From Coptis chinensis (taxonomy: Eukaryota > Streptophyta > Magnoliopsida > Ranunculales > Ranunculaceae), in contig CM027377.1 in assembly GCA_015680905.1 (NCBI GenBank), positions 36,728,501 through 36,792,500 on the forward strand: 64,000 nucleotides of DNA. Reading direction: 5' to 3'. Made by a program: the position numbers and the translations under genes. Position 1 is the stretch's first letter. Each line of letters starts with the position of its first letter. Under the pieces are notes generated by a model, which had not been told where the DNA came from, searched no databases, and was given only the letters and a program-made list of their open reading frames with translations. Below are positions 34,744 to 45,358 of the stretch, in pieces.

Positions 34744-35534
34744 GTATGATACATTTTACTTGATGGGGCATTGAGAGCCTATTGTGTGAAGTTGTGTTAG
34801 TATATTTAGAGTCCTAACTAAGTCACTTTCACTGTTAAGGCACTTTCTACATCTTTGGTTACTTTTTGTCAGCCTTGGCTTTCACTCTCCTCTCAAGAAA
34901 AACTTACGGTGTATTTGATCAAAAGAGTTTCTATTGACCTATGTTATTAAAAGTAAAAATTGGTTGTAAATGGAAATGTAAAGTGAGTGCTGAACCATAT
35001 GAAATCGAATCAATCCTCCTTAGAATTGCAAGAATTTGATGATCTTCTATTTTAGCAATAATTATTCTAATTTTCTCCACAATTAGCCTTACCAGTTGGA
35101 CAGTTGTAAGCTTGTGAGACTTGAAAATGCTGCCTGCACTCCCTCTGCAGTCCACTGGTTCATATATTTTCTCTACAATTTATAATTAGTGCCAAATATA
35201 TAGTACTTGAACATAAATCTAACCTTCTATCCCTCGAATCTATCTATCTATCTATCTTATTATGTGAAATAGATAAAATATATGAAAACAAGTGGTATCT
35301 TGGTTGACATATAGCCAAGCTGGACGTGCAGGACTATTTGTCGCGACAGCACTGGTTCGCCCTCTCTTGCATCTAGTCGTCTGTTGCATCATATCAGGAT
35401 GCACTACATCTGTTATTTATAAGATGTTACGACATCCTGCCTTCCTGCAGCCTCATTTATAAGGTTCTTTCTTTTCTTTGCCAACAAACACTTTTTTTTC
35501 CATTTTAATAAACGTTTCACTCAATTGAGTATGT

Positions 35535-35665
35535 CTTTGCAGATTTAGTATCCTAGCAGAGCTCCTCTCTCTTTTTCTTGCTGGTTCATTGGGGATATGT
35601 TGCTTCTTTCTACTTGCAGTACTTTGTTTTCAAGGGTTAAAGCTCGAAGGCCTTTATGATACATT
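35535..35665 (+). pseudogene. Possible further captured membrane-protein exon
   Basis: After an acceptor-like tttgcag the frame reads ISILAELLSLFLAGSLGICC then FFLLAVLCFQGLKLEGLYDT, a hydrophobic membrane segment. It could be a C-terminal exon of the MurJ-like gene at 34585, but the match is weak and I cannot confirm it from sequence alone. Confidence 0.3.
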
Positions 35666-36016
35666 CAAATGTTGCTATATCCATATTGATTTCTCATCAA
35701 TACAAAGTACATCTTTGTCAGTCTTACAAGCTTGAATAAGTTTGCGTCGGAAGAAACCTGGATGCATCATTTCTGGGAACAAGTAAGCAGCTAATGAGAC
35801 AAAGTCTCCCGGAAAACAACGATATATTAATAAAAGTGGGGCTTATTCTAAATTTAGTAAGGGAGGTATTTCTAAATTAAGTAAATAAGGAGATCTTAAA
35901 TTGCCTACTTGATATTGGGAAGGGTATTCTGGAAGACCCGACTATCATATTGTGTAGATATGTCATAACCAAATACTGTTACTCATTAGTTCTAACTACT
36001 ACTTGATAATTTTTAG

Positions 36017-36163
36017 GAATTCATCGCAAAGGTGCTTACTCTTCCTGGAGATGGGGAGATCATGGATATGATGGAGGTTGTAGATCCCTATGCTGTTCAT
36101 GTTGTCAGCTCTTTCATCAGGAAACTTCTTGCTTCGGAAATGAAAGCTGAATTTCTTAGCACA
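36017..36163 (+). pseudogene. Captured M1 aminopeptidase exon
   Basis: An exon-sized 147-bp piece between ttttag and gtatga: [49 protein letters not shown]. This matches the C-terminal half of plant puromycin-sensitive (PepN/M1) aminopeptidases (GEGEIMD, DPDAVH, FIRKQLASELK pattern). It lacks the zinc-binding catalytic domain and is only one exon. Confidence 0.75.
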
Positions 36164-36369
36164 GTATGACATCTTCAAATAGAAATATATGTTAAATCAA
36201 AACAGTATTTTCTTTGATTGTTCTTATTCTCTATTCATTTGGTCTTCCTCGCTTCATTTAATGCATCACATGTTCTAGTTTGAAAATAATAGGAGTACTG
36301 AGCCTTACATCTTTGACCATGTTAATATCGTCTCCAATGGTTTTGTTTTTGTATATGATGGTCGGCTAT

Positions 36370-36919
36370 CCATGATATTTGTTCTTTGTATAGATGAATA
36401 TGATTTTTGCAAGATGATTTTCGTTTCATCTTTATTTTGATGATAAATGACCAGGAAAATGTATATAGTGTATTATATTTGGGATGATTTTGGCAATTTT
36501 ATTTTTAAATTATTATTTTGATATTATTTTTTTTTTATTACTTTGATAAATGGAACATCACTTTTAAAGTGATTTATAGAGTTATTTTACATCACTTTAC
36601 AAGTAATTTGGAATCGTAATGAAACGTCACTTCCGAAGTGATGTTAATCGGCCTTATTGATTTCACTTAAAAAGTGATGTTAAACGTTATAACATCACTT
36701 GTGGACATCGATTAAAAAGTGATGCAAAGTTATAACATCACTTATGGACATCAATTAAAAAGTGATGTGAAGTAACATCACTTGTGGATATCGTTATAAA
36801 AGTGATGTGGAAAACCCTGATTTTTCACGTCGCCACCATTCACATCACTCTCAAAAGTGATGTCTTATACTTTTGACATCACTTTTTAAGTGATGGGAAA
36901 TGTCATTTATGTTGTAGTG
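36370..36919 (+). repeat. CACTA right-end copy R1 (internal)
   Basis: Collinear in direct orientation with 40470-41028: gatgataaatgaccaggaaaatg, then acatcact/gtgatgt repeats, ending tatgttgtagtg at 36919. Right flank is tat, not agt, so this end is not the partner of the outer left end. Confidence 0.75.
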
Positions 36920-38760
36920 TATCAAGGTTTGGTGCTTCCTTTTTATAGAGAGTGGTGCAAGAAATTTAAATGAGTAATTAATATAATTTTCATATCTTAT
37001 AGCTATGCATAGTTGCTAATATTTTTTAGAATAATTTAATATAATGGCACCCGTTCGTAGGACACGTTCATATGATAAATCTTTTCAAGGGGAGTAGTGT
37101 ATTCTTTGAGGATATGGAAACAATCAATCTTTTCAAGAGTGACTCAATGTCTGTTGGACTAAATGAGTTGGTATTTCAGTAACAAACGAAGTAAAGAGAA
37201 AAGGATTTGGGCTCTTTACAACAATTGACCAGATGACTCAAACTAAAATATACCCCTCACACTTTTAACTGAAAGTCATAAAATTACTAACAAGATGACT
37301 CATATGAACTGTGTTCAATGGAAGTAGGCAATGTGACAGCATAGCACTGACGAACTTTAGACTAGGCGTAAAACATTAACAGATTAACTAGCTAGTTTTA
37401 TAATGAACATCATTATATGCTTGGTCTGAGTTAAATGCCATCAAGATGGCTCATGGAATTCAAATACTGCATGCAAATTACCCGAATCACAACCAAAACT
37501 AAACTCACGTACATGGTCTGATTCTAAGAATAGATAAAAATAAGAGCAAGAATAGGAGTAAAAACAATGACCCATTTATCCCTACATTAAAGTATATTAA
37601 AGACCATGTGATCTTGATCATTGTGGATGATCAAGTTTGTTTGCTGGGCACATATTATAATTTGTGAACTCAATGATAAGACATCCAAGTATAATATTTT
37701 TCATAATGGCCTCTATATTCATATACAGTCAAGAATTCATTTAAAAGTACATACAAGATATAAGATTCTATAACTTGATTATACCTTTGCAAGATTTCTC
37801 ACCTCCACCTGTTTTGGATCACTATATTAACTAGAATCACATCACATGCATGCATACTAAATTAACTTTGAACATACAAGTCTAGCTAAATATCCAAATC
37901 CTAAAGCCTAAACTATATAATTTTGGGACCCTATAATTTTAAGATATAAAGGTGGATCAGTTACTTTCCAATTAAGTACATAATCAAAATTTATCCAAAG
38001 ATATGTATAAACCAGTACCAATATTGCTTTAAGAGTACCATAAGCAGTGTTCATCAGTTCAGTAGTTATATTCATATCAAGTCATCAGAAATCTTGTGAT
38101 AGTTTTCAGCAGACTCATCAGAGACGTTGATTCTTACTCACTCATCAGACTCAATTACTATCCATCTTGTAAGGACAGCATGGATTGGGCATCAAACAAA
38201 GAACCGAAACCAATCAAATGGGTATTCTTAAGCAATGAATGCAACAAAAGATAAAAATTTTGCAGTTATAGTTACATTCAAAATATAGATATAAACAAAA
38301 TTATATATTTACTTTTATTCTATTTTCAATTAGAGAAAAGGACTGTTAATTTCAAATAAAATGAAGCAGTACCATGTAAATTCAAGCAAGTAAGCAAATA
38401 AAAAATTCACCTTTGAAGCAAGAAAAACCGAATTATACTGGTATTGACCCTAGTTTCGCAATGGATTCCCTACCAAAAATAGACAATTCGAAAGTGAGAG
38501 ATGAGTGATAGTTGAAGAACGAAAACCCTAGAAAATAAAGAGGATGGTGAATAGATACTTACTAAATTGAGCTGCAGTGAGAGAGAATCAGAGAAGATTG
38601 AACAGTGGCATCAAGAGAGGAGATTGAGTAGAGACAGACAAGAAGTGTTTTCCGGGTTAAGAAGATTGAGCATGCTACAGAAGTAAAGGAAACCCAAGTT
38701 TAGAGGAAGAGAGTGTTATGTTTTCTGGTTTGAGGAAATAATAAATGTGCGCGATTTTTT
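36920..38760. other. Unassigned interior DNA of the CACTA element
   Basis: AT-rich sequence with no ORF that I recognise. The purine-rich stretch 38560-38720 (gagagagaatcagagaagattg...) resembles a captured promoter or 5' leader of a plant gene on the minus strand, but no coding part follows that I can name. Confidence 0.3.
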
Positions 38761-38996
38761 GTTCTTTTCCCTCTCACGAAATTTCGAAGTGTTTTTGGTT
38801 TTTTAAATTTGCAACCTTTTTCACACGGTTTGGTCCAATTATAAAGTGTTTCAAAATAATTTTAGAAATCCTTTTGAATTAATGTAACACTTAGCGGCAT
38901 TCTTAATGGTTATAAAGCGTAGGCAGCTTACCAACGGCAAAAAGTGTTACAAAGCCAAAAAGGTGTGTGTTACAAATATTCTATTATGGTGTAGTG
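38761..38996. mobile_element. End of a different CACTA family
   Basis: The plus strand ends ctattatggtgtagtg at 38996, preceded by repeats of the word gtgttacaaa (38943, 38967) and taacactt (38885). On the minus strand it begins CACTACACCATAATAG. The subterminal word differs from the main element, so this is another CACTA family. Its other end was not found. It abuts the kinase fragment exactly. Confidence 0.55.
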
Positions 38997-39430
38997 GTAG
39001 CAAGTTCAAGCTCAGCATAACTAAACCACCTTGGAGGTTTCCCAAATACAGGAGCCTTGTGCTGACATATTGAATACAATGGGGGCGGTCCAGGAGGTGC
39101 GCTTCTGGATAATGACACTTATTCTCTGACATTACCACCAAACTCAACATCCTGCCTATAGTTGAGTCTTCCAAGTCCTTCACGGTCAAGTTTTGAGAAT
39201 TTCTCCACCAAAACTTTGGCTGTGGAAGAATGAATGTTCTTGAGCCTTTTCGAGCTTTCATCAGAACTTTTTAACGATGAGTGGCTTGAAGTAAGAATTT
39301 CGGCCATCCATGGTTGAAAACTTAGACCAGTTGAAGGTGGACTTAGATCTTCACTATCCGTGCTTGAGCAACTATCATCCAGATTACTGCATTCTTTTGA
39401 AGCTAATGAATCTTCTTTTTTACGTCTCTA
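38997..39430 (-). pseudogene. Captured receptor-like cytoplasmic kinase fragment
   Basis: Minus strand, after an acceptor-like aagtag: RRKKEDSLASKECSNLDDSC, STGLSFQPWMAEILTSSHSS, KVLVEKFSKLDREGLGRLNY, DVEFGGNVRE, then with a frameshift RSAPPGPPPLYSICQHKAPV and FGKPPRWFSYAELELAT. This order (juxtamembrane Ser-rich part, CSICQHKAPVFGKPPRWF, AELELAT) is that of a plant kinase group annotated as 'inactive protein kinase SELMODRAFT_444075-like'. The fragment stops just before the kinase domain, at the foreign CACTA terminus. Confidence 0.75.
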
Positions 39431-39454
39431 CTTATTTCCGGGATGAAAAATGAA

Positions 39455-39718
39455 AAAATGTCTTGTCTCCGATTTCAGAAACAAAAATCAATGTGAATGC
39501 GGCAGTGAAACCTGACTTTGCATTTGCTTCTAAGATTGTTGAAGGACTCCCTTTTGCAAAAGCAATCAGCGAAAATGCTAGAACACATCCAAGTAATACA
39601 ATAACTATGGAAACAAAATATGGAACTTGTATGAGAGGCTTCTCTAGTTTAGATATATCTTTAGCAGGAAGAGTGCCCTTCTGGTTGTCGTGACGATCAA
39701 TCTCCGATTTTAGTTCAA
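39455..39718 (-). pseudogene. Captured GDT1/UPF0016 chloroplast protein fragment
   Basis: Minus strand: PLIQVPYFVSIVIVLLGCVL, FAKGSPSTILEANAKSGFTA, AFTLIFVSEIGDKTFF. The E-x-G-D-K-T motif is the signature of the UPF0016/GDT1 cation transporter family; the upstream membrane segment and KSGFTAAF match chloroplast GDT1-like proteins (manganese/calcium transport). Only the first of the two signature repeats is present. It lies next to the kinase fragment in the same orientation, so a chimeric transcript from the inverted CACTA end is possible. Confidence 0.75.
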
Positions 39719-39879
39719 TGAAAGACTATTAGGGTTTTGGAAAATAAAATATTGAAGATCATCCCTAAAATCCCCAAAATTTAGAAGTGAGGGCGAGTTC
39801 CATTCTTAATTTTCATATGTATTAGGTCTTATAAATATATGGGCCGAACCTTGCTTATGGGGTTTAAGCCATTTGGGTA

Positions 39880-40424
39880 TTGGTCGCGGTTTTTTATTTT
39901 CTATTTTTCATTTAAGGGCGGTTAGTCTACAAACCATCACAAGACCATATTTCATTTCTATTTAACCTAATTTTTTAGATGGTCTTTTTCTAACTAATTA
40001 ACTTAATTAAGATGTATATTAATAATAAGACTTTTGGAAGTCACATTATAAGTGATTTTGAAAACTTGGCAAAGTCACTTTTAAAGTGATGTTGAATACA
40101 TAGATATTACATCACTTTATAAGAGACACGGTGAGTGACAACACCTTTAGAGAGTGATGTTGAATGCATAGATATTATATCACTTTATAAGTGACACAGC
40201 GAGTGATGTAAAAAAGTGTTACTACATCACTATCACGACATCACTAATTAAAATGATGTTGTACAACTCCACTACATCAGCTTCTAAAATAAGTGATGTT
40301 AAAAAAAATTGTGATAATTATTACATCACATGCTGAGAAAAGTGATGTCATAGTTTTCTTATGATATCACTTCATTGAGAGTGATGTAAAGTTAGGGATG
40401 TCATATGTCATAGTTGTTGTAGTG
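39880..40424 (-). repeat. Inverted copy of the CACTA left end (L')
   Basis: Reverse complement of 31973-33430 without the MITE: minus strand starts CACTACAACAACTATGAC at 40424 and runs through the same gtgatgt repeats to the ttaggttaaatagaaatgaaa block. Flank to the right is tat. Confidence 0.8.
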
Positions 40425-40439
40425 TATGTTGGCTCGTTA

Positions 40440-41028
40440 TAATTTTTTGTATATAGTGTAATATTTGTAATTGGAGATGATATTTGCGTGATGAATATGA
40501 TTTTAAGATACGTTTCATCTTTATTTGATGATAAATGACCAGGAAAATGGTATTATATTGGGATGATATTGACAATTTTATTTTTTTATTATTATTTTTA
40601 TTATTATTTTGATAAATGGGGCATCACTTTTAAAGTGATTTATAGAGTTATTTCACATCACTTTACAAGTAATTTGGAATCTGAATGAAACATCACTTCC
40701 TAAGTGATGTTAATCGGCCTTATTGATTTCACTTAAAAAGTGATGTTAAACGTTATAACATCACTTGTGGACATCGATTAAAAAGTGATGCAACGTTATA
40801 ACATCACTTGTGGACATCGATTAAAAAGTGATGCAAAGTTATAACATCACTTGTGGACATCAATTAAAAAGTGATGTGAAGTAACATCACTTGTAGACAT
40901 CGTTTAAAAAGTGATGTGGAAAACCCTGACTTTTCACGTCGCCACTAGTTACATCACTTGCAAAAGTGATGTCATATATTTTTGACATCACTTATGGAGT
41001 GATTTTAAATGTCTTTTCTGTTGTAGTG
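40440..41028 (+). repeat. CACTA right subterminal region R2
   Basis: Ends cttttctgttgtagtg and carries about a dozen acatcact/aagtgatgt words, plus one extra tandem unit (acatcacttgtggacatcga) compared with R1. Followed by agt, the partner of the outer left duplication. Confidence 0.8.
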
Positions 41029-42228
41029 AGTTGAATCTAGATAAAGAATTAGGAGAATTTGATTCCACCTTGAATCCAACTTAATAAACTAGCATAGACT
41101 TGTTGTAAACCAATTCTTATGTTCTTACGGTAAGAATTGGTCATTCTAATCCTTAATTATACATGGCATTTCTACCAATTCATAACTAGCATGTGAGGTC
41201 GTCCACCCGTTCTCATGGCGAATCAACGACCTTCTATAGTGGAATAGATTCTTACAACGATTCTATACTACACAATCAAGTTTTCATCAAACCCCTCTAA
41301 TGGAAGTTTAGCCTTGATTCATCAAACTATCATTTCCAATTGAATTAAAACTAGACATAATATAAAGATTTGAACTTTACTAATTTAACTACTCAAGAAT
41401 TGAAATCCAAATTAATAACTAGGAAATGAATAACAAACAATAATTGAAAGTAGATCTAAACAAATTTAAATGACAAAATCAAATTTAACAAGAACTACTA
41501 TTTTATTTATCTAATGAATGAAGAACAATGATTCAAATAATTAATCTAAAATGAGGAATGAAACTAATTAATTATTCATTGAAATTCAAAAACTAGATTT
41601 ACAAGCTATTCTAATGGCTACTTTCTATTCTAAGCTATCTAACTATTTTTTTTTAAGAACTAAGTCTTGTTTTATGTAAAGGAGGAGACCAGATCCACAA
41701 TTTCGTGCATGGGCTGAGGAGCCATGTTTTGGGCCGGAAAATCGAGCCCAAAGCCCACTTTCTTCAGTCCACAGAGCCTGTTTCAGCTGGCTTTAACTTC
41801 AGCAGACTTTTCGTCCACTTCTGCTCCTCTGATTGGGTCAAGGCTTGGACCATTGGAAAGCTCTTTCCAAGCCGGTCGTTTTGACGTAAGGTAGGCCAAA
41901 TCCGAGGCTTGAGTCCAAAGATATGGTCTTCGGAAGTTCTGCTGACTTGTGCATTATTTCTGCCCGTGTTGACTTTTCAGCTTTTGATCGGGCTTCATAA
42001 AGGCCTTGTCTCCTTGAATCTTGGCCTTTATCACATAACTTCTTAGCAACCAGTCCTTTGCTCCTTTATATCGCCAAAGTGGCACATTTCTGCACATAAT
42101 TGAGTTCCATGCCTGGAATACATAAAAACACGTAATTAGCATTAACTCTTATTTATTACTCGCATAATTGGTCTAAAAGTAGTATTATTAAGAGGTTAAA
42201 ACTACAGTTTTGGGCTCTTATCATCCAT

Positions 42229-42720
42229 CTTCCCTGTCGCTGCTCTCTTAGCTGCTTCTCCTACCTCAAAGTCACCATTCCACAACCCTACCAACGGAGA
42301 GACTCCAGTTACATCAACACATACATGTTTTCCCTCAGACCAACTGTAAATCAAGACATATGCAGGCCGAAGAGTCAATCTTCCCTCATTCGGATCAGTG
42401 AGAAAGTTAACAAGAGCTTCTTTATTCACTTGTACCCCAACCCTCCAAAATGCATCACATAAAATGTCTCTGACATGATCATGTCGGTATTTGAAACTTG
42501 GAAAATGCCGACAATGTGCTGCATGGTCCCCGAAAGCATCCAATCTACTCTTTTTGCAAATAGGGCATAAACCACCGTCAGAGTACAAAGGAATCATGAG
42601 ACGGTATCGGAGAATAGAACGATACTCCACCGGTGACATACACTGTCCAAGTCCCTCCATTAGAATAGCAAATAGAAAATCTTTTGTGTGTTCCGACCTT
42701 ATAGTCACCAGATCGTCGAG
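42229..42720 (-). pseudogene. LINE 1 ORF, part upstream of element A
   Basis: Minus strand: SEHTKDFLFAILMEGLGQCM, SPVEYRSILRYRLMIPLY, a zinc-finger-like CPICKKSRLDAFGDHAAHC, HDHVRDILCDAFWRVGVQV, NFLTDPNEGRLTLRPAYVLI, VCVDVTGVSPLVGLWNGDF. It is the 3' half of a non-LTR retrotransposon ORF abundant in plants, whose remaining C-terminus is at 6565-6859. 5' truncated near 42720, as is common for LINE copies. Closest relative in the window: LINE 2. Confidence 0.75.
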
Positions 42721-43619
42721 CGAGAGCGGGTACGGGTGTGGGAGCGGGAGCGTAAAAGCGCTCAACTTGAGAAGCTCCCGAATTAAAAGCGTCTGTAGAG
42801 CGCCTATGAATATAGTATTTATAATTAATATATTCAATAAATACTAAGTTAATAATTACCAAACGAAGTATGAAATGTTGTTTAAATTAATAAATTAGGT
42901 GTTTATACATTAAAAAGAAAAACATATATTTATTAATTGACAAAGTAACAAAGTTATGTTTGACACTTGGACCCCTATAGACTCAAACCAGTGTTTAGGA
43001 GTTGCATAAAGTAATGTGCCAGAGAGTATCGGAAAATATGCCCCACTTGAAGTTATTTATTTGAAATGGAAATACATGGTGCTAGTCTCCTTTAGGATAC
43101 CCATTTTTTCACTTCAGAGCGAGTTCAGAGAACAGAGAAGTCACAAATTTATGAATACATTATAGGGAAGCAAGGATGTTCACCCATGATTGGCTTAATT
43201 GGTATTTATGACATTGAAAGGAAAGTTAAGTGACAAATATAGCAGTTTCATCCGATCTCATATTATTCAGTTGGGTTTCAAAATCCTTATTCCTAAATTC
43301 TTCCTCAACTTTTGTTCATCTTCTATCTATATTTTCCTTCTTCTTAGCCAATTTATTCAATTGGGGTGTGCAAGGGGCGATACTTTCCTTCAAATAAATG
43401 GAATTGGGTTTTGATGTGTAATCTCACCTCAATGAATGATAAAATGTTGATTAATTGCTCTAACATTGTAGAGCACGGTTTCAAATTTAGGGAGCGCGAA
43501 TTTAGGGAGGTTTTGGTCTTAAACCATCGAAGCGCAGTTTTAGAGCGGGAGCGAAGGGGCAAGTGCACGGTTTGGGTGACTAAGGTTCTGACTGCAAGCA
43601 ACAATCCTTTTTCTACTTT
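42721..43619. other. Unassigned DNA between the two LINE copies
   Basis: Contains a GC-rich patch at 42715-42815 (gagcgggagcg words) and a similar one at 43465-43565 (gggagcgcgaatttaggg, agagcgggagcg). They may be the two ends of a degraded DNA transposon, but no matching inverted ends or duplication could be shown. No supported ORF. Confidence 0.35.
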
Positions 43620-45358
43620 TATTTTATTTTATTTTTTTTTTTTTTTGAGTTTAAATTTTATTGATAATGATAGCGAGTTTTACAAATGATTAGGATAGGC
43701 GTGCAACAAGTCTTTTTTTGAATGACAAATCCTATCATCTTAAATACAAACTCTTTAGAACCAACTGTTATTACGTTACTGTCCATAACTTTCTGCAACC
43801 TCTTTAGGAGCTTAACAAACTGTTGTACCAAGAAATCGAAAGTGTCGAAACTGAACGGAATGAAACAATGCTGGTTAGCCCTACAAGCATCATCATGTTT
43901 CTCAATTTTCCCTGCCGCTGCTCTATTAGTTGTTTCTCCCACCTCAAAGACTCCATTCCCAAGCCCTACCAACTACCAACGAAAAGGCTCCAATTATATA
44001 AACACACGCAAGCTTCCCTTTAGACTAACTGTATATATCCTCTGGCTTAAGCATCGATCTTCCATCATTCGGATCAGTAAGAAAATTTATAGGAGTCTCC
44101 TTCTTTACTTGTACCCGAACCCTCCAAAATGCATCACATAAAATGTCTTTGACATGATCATGTTGGTGTTTGAAACCTGAAAATTTTCTACAATGTGTTG
44201 CATGGTCCACAAAAGCATCCAATCAACTATTTTTGCAAGCAGGGCATAGACCACCGTTAGAGTACAAAACAATCATGAGACAGTACTGAGAATAGAACGA
44301 TACTGCACCAGCGACATACGCTGTCAAAGTCCCTTCATCAGAATAGCAAGTAGAAAATTATTTGCGTGTTCTAACTGCAAGTATCCCATGACTGCCTTTT
44401 GACGAGCAAATAAATCAAACTCCCTCTCAAGACCAGCAACAATTTTACCGTTGAACACTTCCGCCAAAACTTTTTGTGGGTTTGAGGGGATAGTAGCATT
44501 CACAGTCAGAGAATTGATGTCAAAATCGGGTAGATATAGGCTTAATGCCCTGTTAGCATCATAAAAAAATCTCATCCAAAAGCACTAGACCACAACTCCT
44601 AAGAATGTGGTTATGAAGTTCAGAAGTCTGAAAACGGGAGGCCACAAAAGCAAATATAGAGACATCAGTGACACAATACATACCTAACCTACCCAGACAT
44701 AATGGGAGTATCGATAAACGTCACTACAAATCACAAAAGCCAGAACCATCAGAAACCACAATACCTAGAGAACACTACGGAGATGCCAATAAAAAGTCTT
44801 AGTTGCCTCTCTGAAAAGGGATGGTGGACAAGTACGAATTGCAAAAACCAACTTAGAGAGCCAATACAAGCTCGTAAGAGCACTAACTCATACTGTGGAT
44901 CTTTCAATACAGTTAAATGGTCCATCAAAGTCATAGCCTTTCCAATACGTTTGCAAGCAAGGCCCATGACAAAAGATAAATCAGTGCTAATTGCACCTCC
45001 AAGCAATCTATGAAACAAATTTGAAGGAAAAAGACTGGGAGTAGAGCGATATGGATCTGGTGTTGGCCAAAATATATCAGTTTTAGCCACATTAAGAACT
45101 AGCCTGGAAGAAGGTCATTCTTCCTGAATCATACCCAAAGTTGTCCCCACCTATTCTAGATTCCCGATCAGAGTTTCATCATCTAGGTACCATGCCTGTA
45201 GCAATAACTGACAACTAGACTAGATTCATAGAATCAGAGAATGCAACACCAGTGTAAAGAGAAGGGGACCCAAAGGGTCGCCTTGTTGGACCCCAGTAGT
45301 AGACCATAGACATCCCCCAAGTATAGCCTCACAGGTTGACAATACAAGTACTCGACCC
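43620..45358 (-). pseudogene. LINE 2, 5'-truncated copy with RT motif
   Basis: Minus strand, starting at 45358 with reverse-transcriptase motif GVQQGDPLGPLLFTLVLHSL near 45300-45240, a disrupted WYLDD region, then KTDIFWPTPDPYRSTPSLF, LLGGAISTDLSFVMGLACKR, DPQYELVLLRACIGSL (45090-44749), EVFNGKIVAGLEREFDLFAR (44575-44324), DHATHCRKFSGFKHQHDHVK (44222-44025) and EKHDDACRANQHCFIPFSFD (43972-43658). Ends in an A-rich tail (T run 43628-43646 on the plus strand). Many stops. The left boundary at 45358 is shared with the cut end of element D. Confidence 0.75.

Larger units (their letters stand above)
31973..41028. mobile_element. Gene-fragment-carrying CACTA element (rearranged)
   Basis: Begins CACTACAACAAATATGAC and ends CTTTTCTGTTGTAGTG, flanked by the 3-bp duplication agt (31970-31972 and 41029-41031); the uninterrupted LTR at about 7160 has a single agt there. 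Both ends carry many subterminal copies of the word acatcactt/aagtgatgt, as in En/Spm-type elements, where such repeats bind the transposase. No TnpA- or TnpD-like ORF is present, so it is non-autonomous. The interior contains parts of at least five host genes, a Mutator-type MITE, an internal right-end copy (to 36919), an inverted left-end copy (to 40424) and the end of another CACTA family (38996). Confidence 0.85.
6860..42223 (-). mobile_element. Element A: Athila-like retrotransposon without pol, with nested insertions
   Basis: LTR element in minus orientation. 3' LTR 6861-8366; 5' LTR 30551-42223 (interrupted); TSD tccat at 6855-6859 and 42224-42228 with one extra T at the left. After removal of element B (16970-29527), solo LTR C and the CACTA element, the internal part is about 9.6 kb: primer-binding site, gag-protease plus a linker ORF, TP1, TP2, polypurine tract. 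No reverse transcriptase, RNase H or integrase sequence is present anywhere in it. The tRNA-Asp type primer site and the gag place it in or near the Athila lineage. It is non-autonomous, and its ORFs have a few inactivating changes. Confidence 0.85.
30551..42223 (-). repeat. Element A 5' LTR, interrupted twice
   Basis: The LTR begins tgataactcataaaaag at 30551 and ends gggctcttatca at 42223. It is broken by solo LTR C (30707-31822) and the CACTA element (31973-41028). The remaining pieces (30551-30706, 31828-31972, 41032-42223) are collinear with the uninterrupted 3' LTR at 6861-8366. Confidence 0.9.

Noticed and set aside
34931-35155. 74-codon minus-strand ORF in the CACTA interior
   Set aside because: No recognisable domain and lies in intron-like DNA between captured exons; probably chance.
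40620-41028. Repeated acatcact/gtgatgt array resembling a CRISPR or satellite
   Set aside because: Words are too short and irregularly spaced, occur in both orientations and only next to CACTA termini; they are subterminal transposase-binding-type repeats.
42491-42847. 118-codon plus-strand ORF over the LINE
   Set aside because: It is the antisense shadow of the LINE 1 ORF, whose protein is clearly recognisable on the minus strand.
42715-43565. Two gagcgggagcg-rich patches as ends of one DNA transposon
   Set aside because: I could not match inverted ends or a target duplication; left as unassigned.
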